Assembly: GCA_037044905.1 (NCBI GenBank)
Contig: JBAOKB010000177.1
Coordinates: forward strand, 186,001-250,000
Origin: Hortaea werneckii
Taxonomy: Eukaryota; Ascomycota; Dothideomycetes; Mycosphaerellales; Teratosphaeriaceae
Reading direction: 5' to 3'
Length of the DNA: 64,000 nt
Part shown: in pieces, positions 11,235 to 22,283 of the stretch
How positions within the stretch are numbered: position 1 is the first letter of the stretch
Layout of the letters: every line of letters starts with the position of its first letter
Position numbers and translations under genes: made by a program
The notes under the pieces: model-generated
What the model saw: only the letters and a program-made list of their open reading frames with translations
Told to the model about the DNA's origin: nothing
Databases searched by the model: none

Positions 11235-13765
11235 CTATACCGTCCCAATCCCACCCAAAGACTCAAGCGCCCTAACACCTTCCCGCTCAAACGATCCCAC
11301 CATCTCCTCACACCGCCGCCTCAATTCCTCCTCGCCCTTTTCCGCACGCCACCGCACCCACTCCTCCACACTCAACTTCTTCTCCGGACTGGTCAACGCC
11401 CCCGCGACGTCCGCGAGTCTGCCTGCTAGGGTACCGGGGGTTGGCTGCTGTGGCGAAGCCATGAGGATCGCGTCGAGATCGATCGGGTTCCAGGGGTGGG
11501 TGGAGAGAGACGGGAGAACTGTTTGGAAGGGGAGAGTTTTGAGGGGGAGAGTTGGACGTGCTTGGCTGGTGATCGGTTGGGTGTCCCCGGGGCGAGAGGG
11601 ATACGGGAGGATTTTGTGGGACTGAGTGTTGGTGCCATGGGCTGGAGTTTTACTGCTGTGGATTGATGTGCGTGGGACGAGGGCTGGTTCTCTTTGTCGC
11701 TGCCGGAAGGGCTTGGTGTGGCGTTTTCCTTGTCCTGGTTAGGGGCTTCGGATTCCTTGCCTTCGGGTGAGTGTGGCAGAGGCTCGTCGTTAACGGTCGC
11801 AATGTAGTTCTGCATTCCTTCACTGGGGTCGGGCAGGCCTTCGGTCACATGCTGCAACTCATCCTCAAGATGATGGATGCGATCAGCATGCCTATCGGCA
11901 TGGGATGGCGATGGTTCGTACTCTTCCGCCTGTCCCTGTTCCTGGGAGACAGCTTCCTGCTCTGCAGCGATGCGCGCAAGCTCCGCCTCAATCTCAGCTT
12001 CGTCTCGCTCGAGGTCTTCAGCTTGATCGTTTCCAGTTTCGTCCTCCTCAGTCACCGTGGCTCGCGATGATCGAGTGGATGAAGCCTTCTTGCCTTTGCC
12101 CTTCTTCGCCTGTCCTTTCTTGCCCTTAGCGCCTTTCTTTGCTTTCGTAGGCTCTACCTCAGACACCTCTTGGCTTTCCATCCAGGGGTACTCGATTGCG
12201 CTGACATCTTTGGGCTCAGAGATTTGCTGGGGTTCGGGCTCGGGTTCGGGATCGTGCTCAGGCTCCGGCTCGATCTCTTGCGACGTAGCTGGCTGTTTAC
12301 TAGGTTTCCTTCCCTTCTTGCCTTTTGCTTTAGGCGGCGCAGCTGAGGGCTCTTCTGGAACGCTAGAGTCTTGCTCTTTCTTCACACCTTCGGAAGTCCG
12401 CTTCGTACCACGTTTCGACTTCGTTGCCTGGGCCTGGTGTGGCGTCGACTCGTGATCGGGCTTCATTTCCTCATTTTCGAAGGAATGCTCCAGCTCATCT
12501 CGCAGCTGCTGTGATGCCTCGCTCTCTCGTGACTCCTTTTCTGAGACGGGCTGGGTTTGTTCCTTTGGCTTCCTGCCGCGCTTTTTAGGCGCAGCCTCCA
12601 ACTGACTACCTTCAAGCATGGAGGAGTCAATCTGCTTGGACTGCCGTGTAGCCTTTCGACTTGCCCGAGCAGGCGGCGCTTGCTCCTTTGGTGGTATTAC
12701 TGCAATCGAATCCTCTTTGTCCTCCTGCTGTATTTGGTCTTGCTGTGATTGGCTGAGATCTGGATATTGCACATTCGGAGCAACCTCATCTTCCACATTG
12801 TCCACGTTTTTCTTGCTCTTGCCGCCTTTGGCAGAAGGTTTCTTCCCAGCCTTCTTGCGACCGCCCTTCGAAGTAGCTTGGGAAGCCGTGGTTGCCGTTG
12901 ACATGATACTATCATCATTGGCCACGCTGCTCTCTCCTAAGTCGCCGCCTATACTCTCCATCGCCGAAGTGTCTGTCATCGCGCTTTGCGTGCTCATTCT
13001 GCTACCCCTACTTGCGGAGCTTGCCCGTCCTCTGCCCTTCTTGGCACCCTTGCCTTTCGCGCCCGCCGCTCCATGGTATTGCTCGACCAGGGCAAAGAAT
13101 GCACAGCCTGGACTGCGTCTTTTGTGTTCCTCAAACGGATCATCTTTGGCTCCCATCCATCTAGCGACAAGTTGCAGTAGAAGCAGGTCACGCCATCCTC
13201 GGTATCCGGGCTCGGATCAAATGCCCATCCTGACTCGACCATCTTGTTCACCTTGCATCGCCATCCTCTCTTACCCTCATGACACCAGCCTTCACCTAGT
13301 TCAAATGTACCCTTCCGCGCTGCCACCATCTCATCGCTCATCGGATCGCGTGTCTCGGGGTCCATCTCGGTGCCTTCAGGACGCAAGACAGAGAGCGAGA
13401 GAGCCCATGCACACGGCTGCGAATGCGCCAGGTGTTCGCGCACGGGATCGTCTTCAGGCTCCCAGCCATCGAGCTTAACGTTGCACAGGAAGCATTGAAC
13501 ATTGTCGGGCGAGTCGGGGACGGGGCGGTAGAAGAAGCCGGCGCGTGCAAGCTGCGCTGGAGTTAGCTGAGGCTGCCGGGCGAAGCTAAGATCAGTGATG
13601 GAGCGGTACCTCTTCGACGGATGGCTGTTCATGAGGCCATTCGACTGTGTGCGCGTTCTTTCGCCGCGAACCTTGTGAACTCGCGCGTCGCTTGGATAGC
13701 TGCACCGGGTTCTGGAAACTGGAGAGCCGCGCAGCATATGTTTGCATCTCCGGATTACCTGCCAT
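11235..13765 (-). CDS. bir1: Bir1/survivin-like inhibitor-of-apoptosis protein with two BIR domains
   Basis: Exons 13765-13610 and 13566-11235 around a 43-nt intron; about 829 aa. BIR1: WPHEQPS ... LARAGFFYRP ... CFLCNVKLDGWEPEDDP ... EHLAHSQPC. BIR2: GWRCKVNKMVESGWAFDPSP ... CFYCNLSLDGWEP, DDPFEEHKRRSPGCAFF. A long Lys/Glu/Ser-rich middle follows (GRKP AT-hook-like pieces, CKII-like acidic runs), then the conserved C-terminal segment TSPEKKLSVEEWVRWRAEKG ... FEREGVRALESLGGI, which in yeasts and moulds marks Bir1 of the chromosomal passenger complex (with Aurora/Ipl1 and INCENP/Sli15) at centromeres and spindle. Two frame breaks, each one base short, lie in BIR2 (13143-13149) and before WNPIDLDAIL (G run 11493-11496). 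With both restored the length is a multiple of three. An essential gene so broken is more likely a consensus error than a pseudogene. Confidence 0.88.
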
Positions 13766-13968
13766 GATAGTCCAGGAGATTGTCAACCAAAAGGCGGCCA
13801 AATGGACATGCGGCGTACATCTACTACACGGGTTCCACACAATCTTGAACTGTTTAGATCCAACCGCGCGACGGTAAACACACGGGACTGACCGGGGGAG
13901 TCTGGGCCGAGCCGCAAAGCATCCGCCTGCCGCTCTTCCGCTGCAAGTCTGCAAGCTAACGCCGACTA
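13766..13968. promoter_or_regulatory. bir1 promoter region abutting the transposon
   Basis: Only 203 bp of normal-composition DNA separate the bir1 ATG from the TA at the left end of the RIP-mutated element, so bir1 transcription must start in or very near this strip. Confidence 0.4.
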
Positions 13969-14006
13969 GAGCCTTTTAGCCACCTTTTTTTAATGCCAGC
14001 AAGCAG
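13969..14006 (+). repeat. Left terminal inverted repeat
   Basis: 38 nt, identical to the reverse complement of 17174-17211 except for one C/T difference at position 29. It starts directly after the TA duplication. Confidence 0.85.
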
Positions 14007-14010
14007 CTTT

Positions 14011-14032
14011 AACCTTCCCTTTACGGAAGGTT
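14011..14032. repeat. Subterminal palindrome inside the element
   Basis: AACCTTCC and GGAAGGTT face each other across a short CTTTAC-like loop just inside the left TIR. It could be a transposase-binding or hairpin site; I see no equivalent at the right end. Confidence 0.5.
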
Positions 14033-14187
14033 AATAGGCTTTGTTAAAGCTCTACTAGCGATCTATAGAAAGGTACTTACTATAAATCGCTAGTACCTTT
14101 AACCTACTAGATTAGTACTAGTCGCTCTCGCTAGTAAAATTTGTTCGACGTTAGTTATTATTATAGTTGTAGTCTAGCGCGTATTAT

Positions 14188-14208
14188 AGTAGTAGTAGTA
14201 GTAGTAGT
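14188..14208 (+). repeat. (AGT)7 microsatellite
   Basis: Seven perfect AGT units within the RIP-mutated interior of the transposon. Confidence 0.9.
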
Positions 14209-17173
14209 ATCGCTTTAAGATAAGCTTCGAGGCTAATTAGTAGATGCCTAGTATAAATAATAGCGACTATTAATAGTTTAGTCGTACTAGTATCTAACCT
14301 TCGGCCTCTCTAATTCCCTAGTAAGCAATACTACTACCGCCTTTATAACTATATCTAGTAGATTTAGCTATTTAGTTGCCTTAGTCGATACTACTACTAG
14401 TAACACCTTAGCTAGCTTTAACTTAGTAGTTAAATAGCCGTACTAATAGAAAATTTTAAGGCCTTACTATATAGTAGTACCTTATAGTACTATAGATTTA
14501 GCTCTTACTAGAGTTTAAGAATAAATTCGGCTCTATTAACTATTAGGACGATATAATAAATAAATATAATCTAAATAGTATGTTTAAATATAGGAGCTTA
14601 AATAAAGTACTATTAAGGCTAGCGAGAGAGTTTAATAAATAGTTAAAGGGTAAAAGCGCTTTTAAAACTAGCTATAAGAATAAGGATAAGCTTACTATTA
14701 CTCGAAGGGAGTAGGCTAAGTTTAGAATAGAGCGCGTTTAGCGTAATAAGACTATTAGTAAGAGTATAAAATAAAGGAAAGATAAAAGAGCTAAGGCTTT
14801 AGTAGTACGCAAAGAGATATTAAAGCGGTAGGGGCTAAAGCGCTCGAGGACTACTAATAAAAAGGTTTTTAATAATAGGCTATTGGACTATATAGATAGT
14901 CCTTTAGATCTAACCTCTAAAGCTAAAGCTAATAGTAACTATAAAGGTCCTCTAAGTATACTAGTACTAAATAGTAGTTAAAAGAGCTTAACCCTAGCTA
15001 ATAGAGGCTATAGATTAAGATCTCGAGGTCGTAGAAGTAAACAAGGTCGTCCTTTACTAGATAAACTAGAAGAAGACTCTATTAAGGCATTATTTATTAA
15101 TATTAATTAAGCTATTATAGATTAGTACTATACGAGTAGATCTATTACTTAGAATAATAGCGTACGACTAGAGCGAGTTAAGAATAAGTTTAATAGTCTC
15201 TTTAGAATAAAAGAATAGCTTAAAGTCCTATAGGGCTTAATCGCTTAGCTAGTTAGCTATATAGTATAAAGGCAACCGTTTTAAAATAAATATTCTACTA
15301 AGTGTTTACTTCTAGTTTTTATATTATCCTCGGTAGCTTATAATTATAAGCTTATTTATATATAAAAAATTACGAAAAAAAAAGTTTAAATAGTATTTAC
15401 TATAGGTTTTAAGCTCTATAATATTTTATATATATCTATATATAGTATAGTAGTATTATTATAGTCCTTTTTAAAAGTATATAGAATTAAAAGCGAAATT
15501 TATTAAAATTAGCTATACCCTATCGCGCTAAATTATTAGCATAACTTTATTAATAGTATAGCCCTATATTAAAGATAGCTATTAGATACTTAGCGCCGGA
15601 CCGTAGCGATAAGTAGCTTTCCTATATAGCAAAGCCGAAATTCCTTCTAAAAAGAGTTTAGTAGCTTAGAATCTAGTATATTAAAAGCTATACATAGCTT
15701 TTAAAGCCTATAGTCGAGCTAATAGTAGTTTAGCTAAAAAAGGCTAATTTCTATGCTTTAATAGAGTAGCCTTTTTTAAGTACTATAGTAGGAGATTTAA
15801 GTAGCTTTTAGCGTATAATTATACTAAAAAAGTCGGTTAATCCCTTAGTAGTATATTTAGTATATAACTAAGATATTCCTCGAGAGAAGGCGGTACTATT
15901 TTATATTAATTAATAGTTTAATTATATTACCTTATATAAGTAGTATAGTTTATAAATAGTACTACGACCCTATAGAGCGCTATAATAGACTACTAGCTAA
16001 GCCTTATAAATAGTACGAAGGCCGTAGCTATATATCTTCGAAAGACCTTGCTAAAAGTATACTTAATATTAATATAGAGACTAGATAGAGTTTTATTAAA
16101 GTACTACTAACTTTCTAATAGAAGCTAAGAGCCTCGAGGGTATTAGAAAGATAATAAGATACTATAAGATAGAGAGTAGGTAGGGTCTCTATATAGATAG
16201 AAAGTATAGCGTAATTAGCTACTAATATAGGGCCTTATTATTATCCTTCTAATTTAGTATAGTATTTAGCTATTTTAATAGATAGATTAGTCGTTTTCTT
16301 TACTATAAAAGGGCCCTTTAAGGCTAGCAATAAGGCTATCTAATATAACTATCCTCTAAAGCTTTAAGCTATATACTTTATAGTAGCTACTATAATATAT
16401 CCTTTAGTTAGTCGTCGACTTTGTAAAGCCTATAAAATAACTATTAATAAAGCTCTATATATTACCTTTAGTACTAGCTACTTTTACTACCTCTAAGTAC
16501 TACTAAAGTTTTAAATATAAGCATAGTAGTAGATACTATTAAATCTACTTATTATATTATTTCGAGAGGTACTTAATAGTATTATTAAATACTATAAATA
16601 AATATCTAGAGCTTTAGCTAAAATCCTCGTAATAGTTAGTCTATTTAACTAAATAGGCTAGTTGCTATAAGACTATATATATTACTAGCTATAATAAGGG
16701 CCTAATCCGGATCTTCTAGTAAATACTATCTAGATCGAATACCTTAAGTAGCCGCTTAACCTTATAGCGCTTAAGTTTTATCTTATAATAATAGGCTATT
16801 ATTAGCTAGCTATCTAGAGAAAATTTAAAAGACTTATATAATAGTAGTATATAATAGTCTTTCTACTCTTACTTCTAGCGCTAACGCCTCTATATTTAGT
16901 TATACTACTAGTATCTACGCTATAGATAGCTATAAATTACTAGTACTATGTCGCTCGGTTCGATATCTATAGTTAAAGGTATAGTAGTAGTACTATTAAG
17001 TAGCAATCCTTTAATATTAGATAAGGTAAATAATAAAATTAAGGCCTAAAGCATATAAAACGTACTCTATAGTTATAATTAATAATACTATACGATATCG
17101 ATATAGTTTAAGAGAGTGTATTACACTAGTACTAAATCGGTAGGTTAACAAAGCAGCTTGCTTGTAAAGGAGG

Positions 17174-17211
17174 TTGCTTGCTAGCATTAAAAAAAGGTGG
17201 CTAAAAGGCTC
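17174..17211 (-). repeat. Right terminal inverted repeat
   Basis: 38 nt ending GGTGGCTAAAAGGCTC, immediately followed by TA at 17212-17213. It pairs with 13969-14006. Confidence 0.85.
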
Positions 17212-17430
17212 TACTCTCCGACGTCCAGCCAGCTGCTACTAGCTCTCTCGGCCTCTCTCGTAGGCTCGACGCTCTAGAGCTGCAGTGCCCTGATCGAATG
17301 TGCTCCACCACCTTCCTGCGCATCTGCGCGGCCTCTTTCTTGTCCACTCCCTAACATTCTTCTTGAAACAGATACCCAATGGCGCGGTGACGCTACGCCC
17401 ATCTTCTCCAACCATTGACCGTCTATAATC

Positions 17431-19106
17431 ATGTCTCTGCCTAAGCTTGCCGTATGGAAACTTGCAATCACATCCCGTCCCACCTGCCAGCCCTTTGCTG
17501 ACAAGCTTCGTAGACCTCGCCGGCGTTCCATTCCCTAGTCGGTGTCCACTCCTTCATTGCAGGTCAGGCAGCATGGCATCATCGACCTTCTTGTTTACGA
17601 CGCACGCCGACGCAAACCCGCGAATTCACCTCATCAGGCCCTAAGTTGGAGCAGGGGAAGGACCGATCGGGATCGCCTTCCTCATCCAGCTTGGATCCCT
17701 CCTCTCCGCATCCTCCAGAACCCGCACAGTCGTCCAAGGAGAATGCCAACTTCTCTCTTCCGCCAGGCTGGGAGGACAACCCGGATTACCAGATCAAATC
17801 CTTCTCCGAACTGCCGCATCGCTTCTTTGGGTACAACCAGCATATCAAGGTCAACGAGGACTTCAAGGAGGCGCTCAGACAAGTGCTATGGCAATTCCGG
17901 GCGCCAATCAGGTATGCGTTTGCATATGGGAGCGGAGTCTTCGGACAGGGCAAGTCAAGCAGCAGCGAGGATATGTCGCCTCACCCCCATCCACCCAAAG
18001 CAGTCGAGGAGTGGCAGAAGGGAGGCGCGAAAATTATAGACTTCATCTTTGGCGTGTCACATACTCAGCATTGGCACTCGCTAAATCTGAACGAGCACCC
18101 GGACCACTACTCCGGTCTTAAGTACCTCCCATACAGCTCTGGAGCCATCTCACAAGTCCAAGATCGTTTTGGAGCCGGTGTGTACTTCAACCCGTTCATC
18201 ACTGTCAATGGTACGATGATCAAATACGGCGTCGTCAACCTAGACACGCTAAGCCGAGACCTGAGCGAATGGAATACCCTGTACTTGGCTGGTCGACTAC
18301 AAAAACCGGTCAAGATACTCAGAGACGACCCAAGGATACGTCTGGCAAACCAAGTCAACCTCATCTCCGCGCTTCGGACAGCTCTCCTTATGCTTCCGGA
18401 GAAGTTTACCGAGCGACAACTTTACGAGCGCATAGCCGGACTTTCTTACCTGGGCGATCCACGCATGAATCCATATATCACTTCCGAGAACCCGAACAAG
18501 GTGTCCAACATTGTTGGAGCGCAATTACCCGGCTTTCGACAGTTGTACGTTCCTCTGATCGAAGACTTGCCCAACGTGACTTTCACCGACGCGCGGACGC
18601 CGCACGACGTTGCTTGGGAGAAGGAAGACGCCATCCGTCACACAGGTGTCAACCCTGAACTGAAGGACGTTCTTGGCGGCGACTCCGGGCTTGAGCTCTC
18701 GCAGGACTTGGACCCCGTGAAGCGAGGGAACATGGTGAGAAGATTACCGAAGGCGTTCCGCAGAAAGCTGTACTTCGCCTATAAGAAGAAGTTCGGCATT
18801 CCGGGTTCCGCTTTCGACGAGACGCTCAAGGCTTCCGAGGATGAAGATCCCGATGATGCTGGGTTACGGCCAAGACAGGGCGGTGAGTTTGAGCGGCGCA
18901 TAGCCGAACAGAAGGACCTGCCGGAAGTCATGGCCAAATGCGTCCGGGATACTGTGTGGTGGCCTGCGACGAGCCAGAGTGTCAAGAGTGCGTTTACAGC
19001 AGGTATCTCAAGAAGCTGGCGGTATTATGGAGAGAAGAGGAAGAAGGGCAAGTCGAAGCCTGCTGCTCCTGTTGCCAGCGAGGCCGAAAAGAAGAAAGAT
19101 GAATAG
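17431..19106 (+). CDS. TAM41: Mitochondrial phosphatidate cytidylyltransferase (Tam41/Mmp37)
   Basis: Exons 17431-17509 and 17563-19106 (53-nt intron, phase 1); 540 aa. The first exon plus the start of the second reads MSLPKLAVWKLAITSRPTCQ followed by an Arg-rich, acid-poor stretch, a good mitochondrial presequence. Core signatures: FAYGSGVFGQ (nucleotidyltransferase GSG), IIDFIFGVSHTQHWHSLNLN, and KYGVVNLDTLSRDLSEWNTLYLAGRLQKP (conserved across the family). Tam41 makes CDP-diacylglycerol from phosphatidic acid on the matrix side of the inner membrane, the first step toward cardiolipin. The C-terminus ends in a Lys/Ala-rich tail. The upstream ATG is chosen because it adds the presequence. The coding sequence is unbroken. 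The RIP-mutated transposon ends 219 bp upstream. Confidence 0.92.
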
Positions 19107-19994
19107 GTATTGCGACTGTATGAATTATCACGTGGACGCAGGATTAGAGAAGTGTAGTATAGCCAACTCGCATAACGCAGAAGCCAGAAAGGCAGTTCAA
19201 ATAAGCAAGAAGTTCGTCACACACAGGAGAGGAAGGGGAGAAGATGTCTATTTTTAATAATAATAATAAAAAAAAAAGGCACTGCTCCAGAGCAAAAAGT
19301 AAAAACGAACAACAGTGGGGATTCTTAACTCGTCACCGACGTTAATACTAATCCACCGGTTTCCAGCTTAAGTACAGGAGAGCGGACGGGATCCTCTGTT
19401 CTTACTGACCGGAGTCTTAGTGTGTCCCCATGTATCATTTCCACAAGACAATACGTCTGCCAATCCGTCGCTGCGTGAAAGCATTGAGGTGCGTGCACTT
19501 GTGTTCACCGCGCCTTCAGGATAGTGCACCACCTTCAGCCTCGCTTCGAGGACTTGAACGGGGGTTAGTAGTTGAGATACACCGCGGATACAACTTGTAC
19601 AACATCTGCCCTTGACCCAGACGCAGCAGAATCAATCTCGATGCCCCGGACCCATATAGTAGGCTGCATGATTGGTGGTTGTACAAGAAACCGCGCAGCA
19701 CTTCCTCAGCTTTGAGCGCCATCGAGCTACAAAAAGCGTGGAAGACGGTCTAGAACCACGGTTCACGACGTATGACCCGCTCAAGTTGCAGCAGTCACGA
19801 CGGTCAGGTCTTACTCAAGCTCGGTATAAGGCTAGGGAGAGGGGTGGCCCATTGCTTTGAGGGATATTGAAGTGCTCAGAGACCTAGATGCTGTTCGACG
19901 CTGGCCCTCCATATCTCGTTCGACCAACGTGCTCCAGGGCTCAAAATCATCAAAACATTCGTTACGTACAGTTTGAGAGCTCAAGCGACGGCCT
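19107..19994. other. Convergent intergenic region Tam41 / AA7 oxidase
   Basis: 888 bp. It holds a (TAA)5 plus poly-A tract at 19255-19277. Otherwise I see only short random frames and no gene. Confidence 0.6.
19255..19277 (+). repeat. (TAA)5-A(n) microsatellite
   Basis: Five TAA units run into a poly-A stretch, 150 bp downstream of the Tam41 stop; it may be part of the 3' UTR. Confidence 0.85.
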
Positions 19995-21518
19995 TTACTT
20001 CGATCCTGCAGGCTTAATTGACTGCGGATAGTAGAACAGCTCGTTGGGATCGACTGCGGCCTTAATTGCCTGGAGCCGCGGCACGTTCTGGCCCCAATAT
20101 GCGTCCTGCGCAAAGGTCCGGTCCAGTCGTGAATCGGCGTAATTGATATACATGCCCCAATCAGACCGAGCCATCGATGCCGTGGTATTGGAGACCCAGT
20201 TGTCGAGGAACGAGAAGCCATTGGACGGGTAGGCGCCGAAGAAGCTGCGGTCATAGAATTGGATCAGGTACAGCTTGTCCCGATGGGCGTACGAGGACAT
20301 GGAGTGGTCGCCGTTGGTCACGGCGGAGTTGCTGCCTCCGTGGAGGTCGAGCTGAAACCACCAATTCCGGGTGTTCTTAGGGCCTTGGTTGAACCAGTAG
20401 TCTGAAAAGGCCTTGGCTGCTGTGCCGTTGAGGCCCTTCAAGGTCAGACTCTTGTCGTAGAAGTTCTCTTGCTGAATCTAGTGTTAGGTCAGGTCTTGCG
20501 AAGATCTCAAAAGTGAGCTTACCGCCGAGTAAGGATAAGTTGGGTCCGTCGCAGAGGTGTAAGCGTAATGCTTGAATGCGTCCAACCAGGTCGTGTTAGT
20601 CGCGGAACTCAGCGTGAGTCCCGCGCTTGTCAATAACGGATTCAAGGCCGTCTTGAGACCTGCAACATTTCCGAAGAACATGCCTTCCAGATTTGACGAG
20701 CGAGCATTTCCGAACATGCGCATGGTTAGATCAGCTGGCATGCTCCGGGTGTACGTTTCAAGTGAAGCGAGCTTCCCTGGAGCCGTCGTGGCATTCCACT
20801 TGAAGTTGATGTTGAAGTAGGTCACCTCGCTAGGTGCAGCAAAGGTCTTGAACTCATATTCGGCAACGATGCCAAAGTTGGACCCAGCTCCCCTCATCGC
20901 CCAGAAAAGGTCAGGGCGCTCGGTTGCAGAAGTGTGTATCTTCGTCGCGTTGGCCAGAATGACGGTCATGCCAACGATCCAGTCCGAAGCAAGCCCATAT
21001 TTGTGAGAGCTCATACCATAGCCGCCATGAAGTGCGTGACCGCTCACGCCCACACCAGGACAGGTTCCGGCGGAGATGGCACGCTTCCCTTGCTTCCAGA
21101 GTTCGTTCGCAACGTGGCCCAGTCTAGCTCCAGGCTGGACGGTTGCAATGTTGGTGGTCGTGTCGAGGGTGATGTTGTACATCCGATTCAATTGGATCAC
21201 CAAATGGCCATCTTCGCCTCCCAACCCAAGGGAGGAATAGCTGTGGCCGCCCGACTTCGCAGTCGCTTTGACGCCAGACTTTGCCGCACACGATACTGCA
21301 TCTCGAATGTGGTCGATGGTTGTCGGGACTGCTACAGCTGCCGGTGTGTAATGCAGACGATCGTTGAAAGGCTCGATGTCGTCGTCCCATGTGGAGGACC
21401 CCTTGGTGTCCACTGGCACTTTCGCGTTGGCGAGGCAAGTATCGATCGTGGCTCTCTTGGTGAGCACAGCTCCTCGTGCGAGTGCCGCGCAGAGGCACCA
21501 CAACACAATGCTTCGCAT
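19995..21518 (-). CDS. Secreted FAD-linked oxidase, berberine-bridge/AA7 (gluco-oligosaccharide oxidase-like)
   Basis: Exons 21518-20523 and 20477-19995 (45-nt intron); 492 aa. A signal peptide is evident (MRSIVLWCLCAALARGA). The FAD_binding_4 fold shows the two residues that carry bicovalent flavin in AA7 enzymes: His92 in AKSGGHSYSS and Cys153 in SAGTCPGVGVSGHALHGGYG. The C-terminal BBE segment is present (DWGMYINYADSRLDR ... NVPRLQAIKAAVDPNELFYY). Several NxT sequons occur. Family members oxidise the reducing end of oligosaccharides (or other small substrates) and release H2O2 outside the cell; the exact substrate cannot be told. No frame break. Confidence 0.92.
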
Positions 21519-22283
21519 GGTGCTTGATTTGGTGTGGCGTGCCAGCGCCTTCTCGGTAGCTGGGTGACAGAGCGAATGTGGTGAACTTCAACCCGTCTTG
21601 ACTGACGATCTCGGCCTACATGGATTTATATGGTTACTCTGCAGGCCAATATACTGAGGGTCTGATGGCTCTTCTTCTTAACCTCTGGGTCGACGGTCCG
21701 CACGGCCATTTCCCATCTGCACATTACCGTGGACGACACCACTGGCCAGACCGAGATACAGTCCAGATTGGGAACATACTGGCCCATTTACCCGTCGCAC
21801 ATATCGACGTGCTTTTCGGCGGTAGCGCCCCTCGATTTGTCCGGGAGCAATATATTCACAACGCCAAGACCGGGCACCATTGGCCGGGTCTCGAAACAAT
21901 GTGGTGCAAGAGACGATCCATCATATGATGTGTGGCATATATAAATTCCAATGTAGTCAAACATTGCGTCTCATAAAGGGCCACTAGCTTACAGCTACGA
22001 GGCCCACATCCAAGGCCACTACTGTAGGACATAATAGGGTATCTTCGTGAGAGCGATTCAAGCCTGCCGGATCTAGCCGAGATGACATCTCCGAGGACAT
22101 GCATCATGCTGCATGCGAGAGGCTTCCCTGAGACATTCATCCACGCGACTTCGACTCCGCCTCCTACGTCCCTTTCTCCTAATAATTCCCTTCAACCTTG
22201 AGCCGTACGCGTCGTAGAGACCAGATTACCCAATGCACCACTAGATGATGCCACGATCTCACCGGTAGTCAACGCCCCTTGCA
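21519..22283. promoter_or_regulatory. Divergent promoter region AA7 oxidase / Rav1
   Basis: 765 bp between two divergent starts, with no supportable coding sequence or repeat. Both promoters must lie here; I cannot place elements. Confidence 0.5.

Larger units (their letters stand above)
13969..17211. mobile_element. RIP-degraded TIR DNA transposon (TA target duplication)
   Basis: 3,243 bp of AT-rich DNA bounded by inverted repeats beginning GAGCCTTTTAGCCACC on both ends and flanked by TA on both sides (13967-13968 and 17212-17213). The TIRs agree at 37 of 38 positions. The interior is stripped of CpA and TpG and crowded with TpA, the mark of repeat-induced point mutation. Because TG is nearly absent there are hardly any ATG codons, and no ORF of useful length survives on either strand. 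TA duplication fits the Tc1/mariner-Fot1/pogo group; 3.2 kb is longer than a typical Fot1 (about 1.9 kb), so a nested or unusual member is possible. No transposase motif is readable. If TAA/TAG are read as former CAA/CAG, parts of the plus strand near 14800-15500 give long frames. Confidence 0.85.

Noticed and set aside
13969..17211. Centromeric or mitochondrial insertion as origin of the AT-rich block
   Set aside because: Sharp TIR boundaries with TA duplication and specific CpA/TpG loss identify a RIP-mutated transposon.
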